From Lentisphaeria bacterium (GTDB lineage: Bacteria > Verrucomicrobiota > Lentisphaeria > Victivallales > Victivallaceae): a stretch of DNA of 43,424 nt. Positions within the stretch are counted from its first letter, which is position 1; each line of letters begins with the position of its first letter. The stretch is from NCBI GenBank assembly GCA_017508385.1, contig JAFVZB010000059.1, positions 1 through 43,424 on the forward strand. Direction: 5' to 3'. The notes under the pieces were generated by a model that did not search any database, had not been told where the DNA came from, and saw only the letters and a list, made by a program, of their open reading frames with translations. Of the stretch, positions 1 to 8,372 are shown piece after piece. A program made the translations under genes and the position numbers.

Positions 1-1032
1 GCGGTCGCCGTCAACTTCGATTTTTGCAAATCCTGACGGAATGCGTTTCAGACTTTCATAGTGGATGAAGTCTTCGTTTTTAAAGAAGTTCAAATTGTCG
101 ATTGACCATTGATTTGCCTTGGTGAAATATTTGGGGTTGATATTTTTCTTCCAATCAGCAAACGAGGTGAAATACTTTTCCAGCGGAGTTCCGGGCGACC
201 ACAGATATCCCATGCTGGTTATCATAAATTGAGTGAGTTTGCCGTTTGCGTTTTGGTAAACATGATGTCCCCAGAAGTGCGAATGACCGCAAAGCACTAT
301 CGCATTGTGTTTGGCAAGCAGCGGAATCAACTCTTTGAAATCCGGAACCACCCAGCCGGGATTACCCTTTGAGCATGGAAACATCGGCAGGTGGGTTATG
401 AAAAAGACGTGTCTTGCATCGGAGTTTTGTGCAATGACTTTGCGGACAAACTCTGCTCCGCCTGTGGTGCGACGCAAGTCATAGAATATATAGAGGTCTT
501 TGCCGTAACGGACAGCATAGTTGGTTCCTGAAAGCTGTTTCTTTGTGCCAAGCTCCTTTTGCAGCAGCGGAACAAATGCCTCATCAATAATCTCTTTTGA
601 GCCTTTGGGACCCCAATATTCGTGGTTTCCGCATACGGAAAAAAGTTTTTTCCCGTTAAAATATTTTTTCACCACGGCAAAAGCTGTTTTCATCGCGATT
701 CCCTGAAGTTCGACGGTCTGGCAGTCTCCGTTGATGATGTCTCCGAGCTGAATCACAAAAGGAGCAGTATCGCTGCTCGCTTTTGCCGCAGCTGAAAGGA
801 TTGCCTGTGAATTACCCTGCCATTGGTTGATATTTTTGGCGCGTTTTTCTTCATGTTTTGGAGTCTTCGCTTTGGTAGTGTGATACTCATTTGTATCATA
901 GTGCACATCACCGAGAACAGTCACCTGATAACGGTCTGCTCCAGCGATTTTTACTGTATCAGAAACCGCGCTTCCAGCGATCAGCATTGCGGCAAGCACC
1001 GGAAAGAATGTTTTGATTTTTGTTTTTTTCAT
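1..1032 (-). CDS. Secreted calcineurin-like metallophosphoesterase, C-terminus cut by window edge
   Basis: The minus strand is open from an ATG at 1032 to the first base of the window (344 codons, no stop), so the C-terminus lies outside. The first 24 or so residues (MKKTKIKTFFPVLAAMLIAG...) form a signal peptide without a lipobox Cys, so the product is probably periplasmic. The five metallophosphoesterase blocks are visible in order: GDVHYD, GDIINGDC, GNHEYWG, THLPMF and GHSHFWGH. These supply the Asp, His and Asn ligands of a two-metal hydrolase. It is a tandem paralogue of the next gene upstream (1034-2134), with one base between them, and is the last visible gene of the truB operon. The substrate is unknown. 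Confidence 0.85.
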   Translation of the reverse strand, partial: MKKTKIKTFFPVLAAMLIAGSAVSDTVKIAGADRYQVTVLGDVHYDTNEYHTTKAKTPKHEEKRAKNINQWQGNSQAILSAAAKASSDTAPFVIQLGDIINGDCQTVELQGIAMKTAFAVVKKYFNGKKLFSVCGNHEYWGPKGSKEIIDEAFVPLLQKELGTKKQLSGTNYAVRYGKDLYIFYDLRRTTGGAEFVRKVIAQNSDARHVFFITHLPMFPCSKGNPGWVVPDFKELIPLLAKHNAIVLCGHSHFWGHHVYQNANGKLTQFMITSMGYLWSPGTPLEKYFTSFADWKKNINPKYFTKANQWSIDNLNFFKNEDFIHYESLKRIPSGFAKIEVDGDR

Positions 1033-1033
1033 T

Positions 1034-2134
1034 TTACTTCAATATAATTGTTTCAGCCGGTTTTCCGGAGTTGTCAGTAAATATATGGGCGGCAACTTGG
1101 CTGCCTTTGATTTCGAGTTTCACAAATCCCGACGGAGCAAGGTGTCCGACCCGGTAGGTAACAAAGTCTTCGTTTTTGAAGAAGTTCAGTTTCTCGATGG
1201 ATTTTTTGTACTTCGGATTGGTGAAATAGAGAGGCTTTACCCCCTTTTTCCACTCGGCGAAAGAGTTGCAGCGCACGTTGAGAGGAGTTCCCGGAAACCA
1301 CTCACGCCCCATGCTGGTCACGGTGAGTTGCGGCAGAACTCCGGCATCACACTTGTAAACGATGTAGTTCATCGAGTGGGTGTGGGCATTTATCACGATT
1401 GCCTTTTTCTCTGCGAGCAGCGGAATAAGCTCTCTGAAGTGCGGAACTACCCAGCCCGGATTTCCGATACTGCACGGATACATCGGCAGATGGGTGAGAA
1501 AGAAGATGTGGCGGGCATCGCCGTTGGAGCTGATCGCCTTTTTGACAAAGTTTCCGCTTGTCTCCTTGCGGTAGTCGTAGAAGATGAAGAGGTCTTTGCC
1601 GTGACGGATGGAGTAGTTGAGTCCATCCATCTGAGCATCATCCCCGAGCTCCTTTATCATCAGCGGCAGCATGACACGGTCGGGAGCCTGCACGGCATCG
1701 AGCTTTCCGCGGTGGTCGTGGTTTCCCTCGACGAAGAAAACTTTTTTGCCGGGGAAAAACTTTTTGAGCATCAAATAGGCATCTCTGAGAGCCTCGCTCT
1801 GTTTTTCGGCATTGTCGCAGTCACCGTTGATCATATCTCCGAGCTGGACGACAAAACTTGCATCTTTGCTCTGTTTTGCCGCTTCCGCCAACAGTTGCTG
1901 AGAGACTCCGCTCTGCCACTGACCGTAGTGGAGTCGCGCCCCCGCCGGCGTCTTCGGCTCGATATGATATTGCGGACCATCGTAGTGCATATCACCGATA
2001 AAAGTCACCTGATAATCATCCCTGCCGTCGGATTTGGCGGCAGTCGAATGAGCATCAGGGGATGTTTTTCCGCAAATGGCGCATCCTGACAACAGGATGA
2101 GTATTGCTGTGAAAAGTACTGTTTTTATCTTCAT
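1034..2134 (-). CDS. Lipoprotein calcineurin-like metallophosphoesterase
   Basis: A 366-residue protein with a lipoprotein signal (MKIKTVLFTAILILLSGC, lipobox LSGC), so it is probably anchored in the outer or inner membrane. Metal-binding motifs run GDMHYD (about residue 47), GDMINGDCD (about 98), GNHDHRG (about 136), THLPMY (about 213) and NAHTHS (about 249). These are diagnostic of calcineurin-like phosphoesterases. The start is the ATG at 2134, preceded by a purine-rich GAAGAAG. It lies 18 bases after iorB and 1 base before its paralogue at 1-1032, so co-transcription is likely. The pair matches closely along its length but only this copy is lipidated. The substrate cannot be read from sequence. 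Confidence 0.88.
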   Translation of the reverse strand: MKIKTVLFTAILILLSGCAICGKTSPDAHSTAAKSDGRDDYQVTFIGDMHYDGPQYHIEPKTPAGARLHYGQWQSGVSQQLLAEAAKQSKDASFVVQLGDMINGDCDNAEKQSEALRDAYLMLKKFFPGKKVFFVEGNHDHRGKLDAVQAPDRVMLPLMIKELGDDAQMDGLNYSIRHGKDLFIFYDYRKETSGNFVKKAISSNGDARHIFFLTHLPMYPCSIGNPGWVVPHFRELIPLLAEKKAIVINAHTHSMNYIVYKCDAGVLPQLTVTSMGREWFPGTPLNVRCNSFAEWKKGVKPLYFTNPKYKKSIEKLNFFKNEDFVTYRVGHLAPSGFVKLEIKGSQVAAHIFTDNSGKPAETIILK

Positions 2135-2152
2135 CTTCTTCGCCTGAAATAT

Positions 2153-2626
2153 TTATTTTGCTGAGTCAAATCCCAGTTTGAACATTCTGGCGTTCAGGTC
2201 GTAGAGCTGGGGACCGAACTCTTTTTTGAGGACATCCTGCCAGAGCTCATCGGCAAAGTCGAGGTGAGCAGCCAGTGCTCCGAGAAGCATGGTGTTGATG
2301 GCACGGGGATTTTCGAGTTTGTCAACGGGGATATTCTCAGGAGTGATGAGGATACCGTTCTCTTTGAGTTTGCCTTTGACCACTTCGACCTGAGTCGGGT
2401 CGATGACCACGAGAAAATCAGCCTCTCCTGCGGGAACCATCGGACTTGCCACTTTGTCTCCGTAACGCACTTCGCTGGAAACTGAGCCTCCGCGCTGGCT
2501 CATGCCGTGCACTTCGCTCTTTTTGACATCACATCCGGAACGGAACACCACTTCGGCGAGGATATCGGTGACCTTCAGCACTCCCTGACCGCCGAGTCCG
2601 GCAACAACTATATTGGTAACGCTCAT
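2153..2626 (-). CDS. iorB: Indolepyruvate ferredoxin oxidoreductase, beta subunit
   Basis: 157 residues, the gamma-type (POR/KOR gamma) domain that pairs with IorA to oxidatively decarboxylate aryl-pyruvates from aromatic amino acids to aryl-acetyl-CoA with ferredoxin as acceptor. Visible family blocks are VAGLGGQGVLKVTDILAE near the N-terminus and SEVHGMSQRGGSV (about residues 38-50). The start chosen is the ATG at 2626, which overlaps the iorA stop in a TAATG, with AAGGAG inside the end of iorA as ribosome site. A longer upstream reading (to 2719) would lie wholly inside iorA and is rejected. It is somewhat shorter than many IorB proteins (about 190 residues in my recollection). Confidence 0.93.
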   Translation of the reverse strand: MSVTNIVVAGLGGQGVLKVTDILAEVVFRSGCDVKKSEVHGMSQRGGSVSSEVRYGDKVASPMVPAGEADFLVVIDPTQVEVVKGKLKENGILITPENIPVDKLENPRAINTMLLGALAAHLDFADELWQDVLKKEFGPQLYDLNARMFKLGFDSAK

Positions 2627-4221
2627 TATTTGTTCTCCTTGGCTTGTGCCGCTTTGAGGGCTTTGGCATCTCTCGCCTGAGCGAGGATGCAGGGACGGCG
2701 GGCAATGATGACACTGCACTCATTTTCTGAAAGACGCTGTTTGAGAAGTTCGGCAAATCTTTCAGTTTCAAGAGTGGTATCGACGATATCGACGTTTTTG
2801 ACACCGATTCCGCGCACGACGTCTTCAATGACGACTCTCTCAGCCGGAGTCTTGTGGTCGAGACGTTTGCCGGTTCCGGGATGCTCCTGAAGTCCGGTCA
2901 TGGCGGTGGTGCGGTTATCCATGATGACCACGACGTGACCGGTGGCGGGAGTGTTGTAAACCATTTCAACGATTCCGTTGACTCCGGTGTGCATGAAGGT
3001 CGAGTCGCCGATGACGCTCACGACTTTTCTTGCCTGCTCCTCGGGCAGAGTCTTTCTCATGCCGAGACCAACGGTGATGCTTGCGCCCATGCAGACGGTG
3101 GTGTGGATGGCTTCAAACGGAGGAAGCACGCCGAGGGTATAACAGCCGATATCACCTGAAACGATGCATCCGAGGTCGCGCAGAACTTCAAAAGTCTTGC
3201 GGTGCGGGCATCCCGGGCAGAGCTGCGGAGCTTTGCCTTTGGGCGGAACCGGGTCGGGAGTGGTGTCGTTGGCGATGAGTTTGCGCACTCTCTCGACCGA
3301 AAACTCTCCGAAGCGGAACATCTCAGCTTTGTCTTCGACCTTGATTCCGGCGGCACTGATGGATTCAAAAAGAACCGGGTCGCCCTCTTCGACCACGATG
3401 CAGCGTTCGACTTTGGAAACGAACTCTTTTACCGCATTGACCGGAAGCGGATAGGTGAAACCGAGTTTGAGCACTGAGGCATCGGGAGCAGCATCGAGGA
3501 CGTGCTGATAGCTGATTCCGCTGGTGATGATACCGAGTTTGTCTGAACGCATCTCGGCTTTGGCGTAGTTTTCGGCGACTTCAGCCATTTTGGCAAGGTC
3601 GGCACGCAGTCTTCTGTGAGCCATCTTTGCGTATGCCGGGATCATCACGTTGAGTGAGGGTTCTTTGACGAAGTTGCCGACTCTGAGAGCCTCACGCTCA
3701 CTCTCTCTTTCCATCACGCACTTGGAGTGACAGACTCTTGTGGTGACTCTGAAGAGCACGGGGGAACGGAACCGGTCGGCAAGTTTGAACGCCTCTTTGA
3801 GGAAATCATAGCACTCCTGACTGTCGGAGGGCTCAAACATGGGGACTCCGGCGGCACGGGCGTAACGGCGGTTATCCTGCTCGTTCTGGCTGGATGCCAT
3901 GCCGGGGTCATCGGCGGTGATGATGACCAGACCTCCGGCGGTTCCGGAGTAGGCGATGGTGAAGAGCGGGTCGGCGGCGACATTGAGTCCGACGTGTTTC
4001 ATGGTGGCGATGGCACGGCAGCCGGTCATGGCAGCACCGATGGCGGTCTCAAGGGCGCACTTCTCGTTGGGGTCCCACTCCGCATTGCCTCCGAGTTTGC
4101 AAAATTCATCGAGGATCTCGGAACTGGGAGTTCCGGGGTATCCGCAACCGAGGTTTACGCCGCAGTCATAAGCCGCCATTGCGATGGCTTCATTTCCGCT
4201 GGCAAGAATTCTTTGTTTCAT
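2626..4221 (-). CDS. iorA: Indolepyruvate ferredoxin oxidoreductase, alpha subunit, without C-terminal ferredoxin domain
   Basis: 531 residues. The pyrimidine-type TPP domain comes first (GYPGTPSSEILDEF near residue 28, KHVGLNVAADP near 76). The conserved LCPGCPHR follows (about 337-344), then GDIGCYTLGVLPPFEA (about 360) and the TPP/Mg site GDSTFMHTGVNG (about 404) with MDNRTTAMTGLQEHPGTG. The family catalyses aryl-pyruvate + CoA to aryl-acetyl-CoA + CO2, passing electrons to ferredoxin. Family members normally continue with a 2x[4Fe-4S] ferredoxin domain; here the protein stops just after IIARRPCILAQ and a short Ala/Lys tail, with no CxxCxxC cluster. The ATG at 4221 has an AAGGAT ribosome site. 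The gene is coupled to iorB by TAATG. Confidence 0.93.
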   Translation of the reverse strand: MKQRILASGNEAIAMAAYDCGVNLGCGYPGTPSSEILDEFCKLGGNAEWDPNEKCALETAIGAAMTGCRAIATMKHVGLNVAADPLFTIAYSGTAGGLVIITADDPGMASSQNEQDNRRYARAAGVPMFEPSDSQECYDFLKEAFKLADRFRSPVLFRVTTRVCHSKCVMERESEREALRVGNFVKEPSLNVMIPAYAKMAHRRLRADLAKMAEVAENYAKAEMRSDKLGIITSGISYQHVLDAAPDASVLKLGFTYPLPVNAVKEFVSKVERCIVVEEGDPVLFESISAAGIKVEDKAEMFRFGEFSVERVRKLIANDTTPDPVPPKGKAPQLCPGCPHRKTFEVLRDLGCIVSGDIGCYTLGVLPPFEAIHTTVCMGASITVGLGMRKTLPEEQARKVVSVIGDSTFMHTGVNGIVEMVYNTPATGHVVVIMDNRTTAMTGLQEHPGTGKRLDHKTPAERVVIEDVVRGIGVKNVDIVDTTLETERFAELLKQRLSENECSVIIARRPCILAQARDAKALKAAQAKENK

Positions 4222-4252
4222 AAAAAATCATCCTTGTTTGTTATGTTAAACA

Positions 4253-5659
4253 CTATTGTTTCAAAATTTTTGAGCTGAGAGTTTCCTGCTCGTCGATGAG
4301 CTCTTCGGCACGGTCGGCGAGCTGGCGCAGTTCAGTGTCATCAGGAGTGAATCCGGGAGAGTTGAGAGCTCCGAGGATATGTTCGAGCTGATGTGCGACT
4401 GCGGCGATGTCACGCATGATTTTTTCATCCGGCAGCTGTTCCAGTGAGGCGGTTGCACGCATGAACTCCATGCGGTCGGTGACGGCTTCGAGAATCATGC
4501 TGCGCAGTTCGGCTTTGGGCTCGTCATCGGCACGGTTGTAGGTTGAAAACGCCTCCTCGAACTTCTCTTCGAGATAGTTGAGAAGTGCGGCTTTCTGGGC
4601 ATCGTCGGCGTATTCGGGAGTGACCTCTCCGAAAATACGGCGGAAAAAGTCGTCGAAATCGGTCTCACGGGCGTAGCAGCAGTCGAGGATGAAACTGTCG
4701 ATTTCGATGGTCGAAAGGATACTTCCAAGCTCACGGAACATCTTTGCCGGGTCGAGAGCTCCTTTCGAGAGAGAAAACACATCCTGAGTCTCGTCATGGT
4801 CGTTTTCTGAGTCTGGAGTGCTGCCGATGAGTCCGAGCACTGCATGGTCACCGTCGGCTTTGATTTCAACTTTTTTGCTGGCACGGATAAATTCATCGAT
4901 GCTGGCATTGGCTGATAGCGCACTCTTGCCTGCGTAATACACCGCCCACGCCAGCTGGTCGGGGATATCCAGATACTCTTCAAAGCGGTCAACGACCTTT
5001 TCGACCGCCTCATCCATCGAGTTTATCCACTCTCTTTTGAGCTGGTTCTGACGTTTTGCTCCGTCGAGAACGGAAATATTTATTTTGCCTGTGCTGTAAT
5101 CAGTCAGCTCGGCGAGCAGGGCATCCCCGTCGGAAAAATCATCGATTATTCCGGCAAGGTCGAATACCGTGAGTGTGACCTGACTTGTGGCAGTGACGCT
5201 GTGCATCAGGTGCTCGTTGGCAGGAGACTCTGCAATCAGATGGTCGAAAACGGTTTCCGAGCCGAGCAATGTGTGGTAGTGAAAGAGCTTGCCCAGCGGA
5301 GCGGTTATCTCCCTTTTGGGTACAGCTTTGCCGTTCCAGAAGAGCTCGGCATCAGAGGGGAATAGTTCACGGTCGGTGAAGGCAATGAAACGGTGTCCCG
5401 GAATCAAAATCTTTTCGCATATTTCCCAGCTGTCGGGAGTGATGAGAAACTTTGCTCCGGCAAAGAAAAAATCCCTTCTGACAAATGAGTCGTTGAGTGA
5501 GAAAAAGCGGTCGTCACCATCGAGAATACGCGCGAGGCGGTTGGAAAAAGCTGTACTCTTGTTGCCGATGGACTTCATCAGCTGAGAAATAGTGAACTCA
5601 TTTCCGGCATTTTCGATGGCTGAATTGATTTGAGAAATATCTATATCGCTGTTTTTCAT
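4253..5659 (-). CDS. Protein of unknown function (468 aa) in the truB-ior operon
   Basis: I do not recognise a family. The product is soluble and acidic, with no signal peptide or membrane segment. The first 60 or so residues (ISQLMKSIGNKSTAFSNRLARIL) could form a winged-helix-like fold, followed by a mixed region and a largely helical, Glu/Asp-rich C-terminal half (from about residue 270). The ATG at 5659 overlaps the truB stop in an ATGA, and the gene ends in TAG 31 bases before iorA, so it is translationally coupled to truB and in the same transcript. The coding call rests on the long open frame, the coupling and codon use like its neighbours. No function is proposed. Confidence 0.8.
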   Translation of the reverse strand: MKNSDIDISQINSAIENAGNEFTISQLMKSIGNKSTAFSNRLARILDGDDRFFSLNDSFVRRDFFFAGAKFLITPDSWEICEKILIPGHRFIAFTDRELFPSDAELFWNGKAVPKREITAPLGKLFHYHTLLGSETVFDHLIAESPANEHLMHSVTATSQVTLTVFDLAGIIDDFSDGDALLAELTDYSTGKINISVLDGAKRQNQLKREWINSMDEAVEKVVDRFEEYLDIPDQLAWAVYYAGKSALSANASIDEFIRASKKVEIKADGDHAVLGLIGSTPDSENDHDETQDVFSLSKGALDPAKMFRELGSILSTIEIDSFILDCCYARETDFDDFFRRIFGEVTPEYADDAQKAALLNYLEEKFEEAFSTYNRADDEPKAELRSMILEAVTDRMEFMRATASLEQLPDEKIMRDIAAVAHQLEHILGALNSPGFTPDDTELRQLADRAEELIDEQETLSSKILKQ

Positions 5660-6402
5660 TCTGCACTTCCTGCAAGTTTGACCAGTTGTTGAGCGAGGTA
5701 ATCGGTGATATCCGGCTGTTCCATTTCCTTTATCTTCTCAATGGTGAGGGCATCGGCAACGCTGAACTTGCCGCTCTGCGTGCGCCTGAGGGCGGCGAGG
5801 GTGCCGCCGACTCCGAGCTTCTGCCCGATATCGTGGCAGAGAGTCCTGATGTAGGTTCCTTTTGAGCACTTGACGGTAAAGTCATACTCAGGATTGGCGC
5901 AGCGGGTGATGTCGATACCGGATATCTCTATCTCTCTGGGTTCACGCTCGATCTCAATGCCTTTTCGTGCAAGTTCATAGAGCTTTTTACCGCCGACCTT
6001 GACGGCTGATACCATGGGAGGAAGCTGCTGTTGAACTCCGATAAAGCCGTTTATGACGTTTTTGACCTCGTCATCGGTGAGATGGGAGGCGTCGCACTCA
6101 GATGTTACTGCTCCTTCCATATCGTAACTGTCGGTGGTGATGCCGAGTTTGAGCGTGGCTTCATAAGTTTTGTCGTCACCGGCAAAGCGGCTGCTGAAGG
6201 CGGTGAATTTGCCGAGGGTGAGCACCAGCAGACCCGTGGCTGCGGGGTCGAGCGTTCCGCAGTGACCGACTTTGGGGATATTGAATCTTCCCCTGACGAA
6301 GTTCACCACATCAAAACTTGTCCAGTCTGCCGGTTTATCGACCAGCAGTATTCCGAAAGCGTTGCACACCGGCAGGCGGTGGCGGCGCGGATTGTATCTC
6401 AT
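5656..6402 (-). CDS. truB: tRNA pseudouridine-55 synthase TruB
   Basis: 248 residues. It isomerises U55 to pseudouridine in the T-loop of tRNAs. The N-terminal block GILLVDKPADWTSFDVVN and the catalytic block KVGHCGTLDPAATGLLV (Asp in GTLDP) are clear, followed by GGKKLYELARKG and the KCSKGTYIRTLCHDIG block typical of TruB. I chose the ATG at 6402 because a GGAG lies 7 bases upstream (6410-6413). The frame extends to a GTG at 6426, but that codon has no ribosome site. It is the first gene of the minus-strand operon and is preceded by a strong promoter (6457-6486). It overlaps the next gene by ATGA. Confidence 0.96.
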   Translation of the reverse strand: MRYNPRRHRLPVCNAFGILLVDKPADWTSFDVVNFVRGRFNIPKVGHCGTLDPAATGLLVLTLGKFTAFSSRFAGDDKTYEATLKLGITTDSYDMEGAVTSECDASHLTDDEVKNVINGFIGVQQQLPPMVSAVKVGGKKLYELARKGIEIEREPREIEISGIDITRCANPEYDFTVKCSKGTYIRTLCHDIGQKLGVGGTLAALRRTQSGKFSVADALTIEKIKEMEQPDITDYLAQQLVKLAGSAE

Positions 6403-6456
6403 TGAAAATCTCCGTAAAAAGGGCACAAAACGCCGTTATCAACTTTACTTACATAT

Positions 6457-6486
6457 AATATAGCACGGAAAGGGGGGGGATGTCAA
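6457..6486 (-). promoter_or_regulatory. Sigma-70 type promoter for the truB operon
   Basis: On the minus strand a perfect -35 TTGACA (6481-6486) is followed by an 18-bp spacer that includes a run of eight C residues and a -10 TATATT (6457-6462). It points into truB, whose start is 55 bases downstream. Confidence 0.7.
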
Positions 6487-6506
6487 TGTTATTTGTGAAA
6501 GTGCAC

Positions 6507-6535
6507 TTGCAAAATTGCAGAGAATGTATTATATT
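6507..6535 (+). promoter_or_regulatory. Candidate promoter for the DUF2157 gene cluster
   Basis: TTGCAA (6507-6512), 17-bp spacer, TATATT (6530-6535), then an AGGAG ribosome site (6553-6557) and the ATG at 6568. It is divergent from the truB promoter with no overlap. Confidence 0.5.
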
Positions 6536-6567
6536 TTTACCGATAACCCCACAGGAGTCGTTTTTTT

Positions 6568-7839
6568 ATGGCAGAAAAATATAATTCAATACGCTGGTTT
6601 CTGAGAGAATTGCCCGGTCTCAGAGAGTCAGGATTGCTGGATGAAGATACCATGCAGAAGTTGAGGGCACATTATATCGACCGTCTTTCCACCAGAAAGG
6701 GGCCTGAAAAGTATTTTATGTTCATGCTCGGCACCGTCGGAACACTGATGGTATGTGCAGGAGCCATCCTTGCCGTGGCGTACAACTGGGATATGTTTGC
6801 CAACTTGCAGCGTATCATCGTTTCGGCAATTCCGCTTGCCATCGGATTTGTCGGCGGAACAGTCGTTCTCTGCCGCAACAACAACCGCATCGAGCGTGAG
6901 GTGGCGGCACTGGTGACCGCCTCGGGTGTCGCTGTGCTCTTTGCCATGCTGTCGCAGATATACCATGTCGGAGGCAGTTTTTCAAATTATATGCTGGTGA
7001 TACTGGCTCTCTCCCTGCCGCTGATTTACATTTTCGACGCCATCGGGCTCGCCACGATTTATGTTTTCGGACTCTTTTTCATCATCGACAACACTTACAG
7101 TGAGTTGTGGAGAGCTTTCGGAATAGTGGCGTTTCTTCCCTATTTGTTCTACCACCTCTTTTCTGCCACCGCCTACCGCTCATGGTCACGCTATCTCGCC
7201 TGCATCGTTGCGGTCTTCGGAATGGTCTCGTGCGGCAAAATAAATCCGCTTTTCAGCTGTTTCTCGGTCGCCACGCTCGGGTTGCTTGCCGGACGCGAGC
7301 TCTATGAAAAACGCATCAAAATGCGCCGCAACCCCTGGATGATCCCCAGTTTCTTCTTTCTGCTTGCGATACTTTGCGTGCTGGTTGAAGCCGGAGAAAG
7401 CTGTTATATGGCAAAACCGGGAACTCCGGTCGAAGTTGCTGACTACTGGATATTTAACGGAATTACCATTGTAATGATAATCGTATCCTATTTGCGCCGC
7501 AGACTTGATATCGAGCGTTTTATGACCGGACTCGGTCTGCTGCTGCTGGTTCCGGGATTTTTCCCGAAGTGCAGTGTCGTTCTGCCCTACGTTGAAGTTG
7601 CAGGATGTGTCTATGCCGTGGTGTTCGGTTTCCTGCTGCTCGGCAGAGGTATGCGCCGCAGGCACTACTCGATTTTCAACGGAGGTATGCTGCTGATATC
7701 CAGCCAGTTCCTGCTGAGATTCTTTTTGGACGACATGAATCTGCTCATCCGCTCCGCCGCATTCATCGTTGTCGGAGTCGGATTTATCGTCGCCAACATT
7801 CTCTTCTCACGCAAAGTTGCGAAAGGTGGTGTCAAATGA
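6568..7839 (+). CDS. DUF2157 multi-pass membrane protein
   Basis: 423 residues. A soluble N-terminal stretch (about 1-45: ELPGLRESGLLDEDTMQKL) precedes a DUF2157-type region starting at FMFMLGTVGTLMVCAGAILAV with AYNWDMFANLQRII, which matches the family's 'naHNWd.l' pattern. Roughly ten hydrophobic helices fill the rest. The family is an uncharacterised predicted inner-membrane protein often encoded beside a GDYXXLXY protein, exactly as here. The next gene starts in the ATGA that ends this one. Start ATG at 6568 with AGGAG about 10 bases upstream. Function unknown. Confidence 0.85.
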   Translation: MAEKYNSIRWFLRELPGLRESGLLDEDTMQKLRAHYIDRLSTRKGPEKYFMFMLGTVGTLMVCAGAILAVAYNWDMFANLQRIIVSAIPLAIGFVGGTVVLCRNNNRIEREVAALVTASGVAVLFAMLSQIYHVGGSFSNYMLVILALSLPLIYIFDAIGLATIYVFGLFFIIDNTYSELWRAFGIVAFLPYLFYHLFSATAYRSWSRYLACIVAVFGMVSCGKINPLFSCFSVATLGLLAGRELYEKRIKMRRNPWMIPSFFFLLAILCVLVEAGESCYMAKPGTPVEVADYWIFNGITIVMIIVSYLRRRLDIERFMTGLGLLLLVPGFFPKCSVVLPYVEVAGCVYAVVFGFLLLGRGMRRRHYSIFNGGMLLISSQFLLRFFLDDMNLLIRSAAFIVVGVGFIVANILFSRKVAKGGVK

Positions 7840-8372
7840 ACCGCTTCAAAGTTTTCAAGATATTCTGCTTCATTTTAAGTGTTGCCGCCGCCGTGTATTA
7901 TCCGGTAAAAAAGGTGATACAGTACGAGTGTCACAAGTCTGAGGTTTTTGAGTTCAAAGTTACCGGACGTGACCCTTACGACCCGGCACGGGGCAGGTTT
8001 CTCGCTCTTGTCGTGCATCCGGTGAAACTTGATGATAAACTGCGCTACAAGGCGGGCTACTTCGCTGTTCTCGGAAAAGATAAGGATAATTACGCTTCGA
8101 TAGTCGATATCGTAAGTGCTCCGGATGGCAGAAGTTGTGTCAAACTTGTCAAGGCTTACAGCTATATACGCTATCCGTTTGAACGTTTTTACATCAATGA
8201 AGAGCTCGCTCCTGCGGCTGAAAAGGTGTTCAATGATGCCGTCGCCGCCAAAAAACGGTGTGTGCTCAGTGTCAGGGTTTACCCTGACGGAGCAAGTGCA
8301 GTCAACGATCTGCTCATCGACAACGTAAGTATAAAAAAACTTGCCATGCAGGCTGTTCAGGATAAAAAGTGA
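7836..8372 (+). CDS. GDYXXLXY-type membrane-anchored protein
   Basis: 178 residues with one N-terminal membrane anchor (FKIFCFILSVAAAVYYPV) and an extracytoplasmic domain. The stretch VTGRDPYDPARGRFLALVV fits the GDYXXLXY family pattern (R-D-P-x-D-xx-RG-x-(Y/F)-xx-L), and RYPFERFYINEE matches the later conserved 'ryYvpe' block. I set the start at the ATG at 7836, which overlaps the DUF2157 stop (ATGA) and has AAAGGTGG upstream. The frame is open further upstream to 7605 but only inside DUF2157. The canonical GDY is GRF here. Partner of DUF2157; molecular role unknown. Confidence 0.78.
   Translation: MNRFKVFKIFCFILSVAAAVYYPVKKVIQYECHKSEVFEFKVTGRDPYDPARGRFLALVVHPVKLDDKLRYKAGYFAVLGKDKDNYASIVDIVSAPDGRSCVKLVKAYSYIRYPFERFYINEELAPAAEKVFNDAVAAKKRCVLSVRVYPDGASAVNDLLIDNVSIKKLAMQAVQDKK

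Noticed and set aside
1013..2089. 358-residue plus-strand frame opposite the lipoprotein metallophosphoesterase
   Set aside because: The minus-strand protein has a lipobox and all five metal motifs; the plus-strand reading has no recognisable domain and is a shadow.
2153..2719. Longer iorB start at 2719
   Set aside because: The extra 31 residues lie inside iorA and have no family similarity; the ATG at 2626 has AAGGAG and the TAATG overlap.
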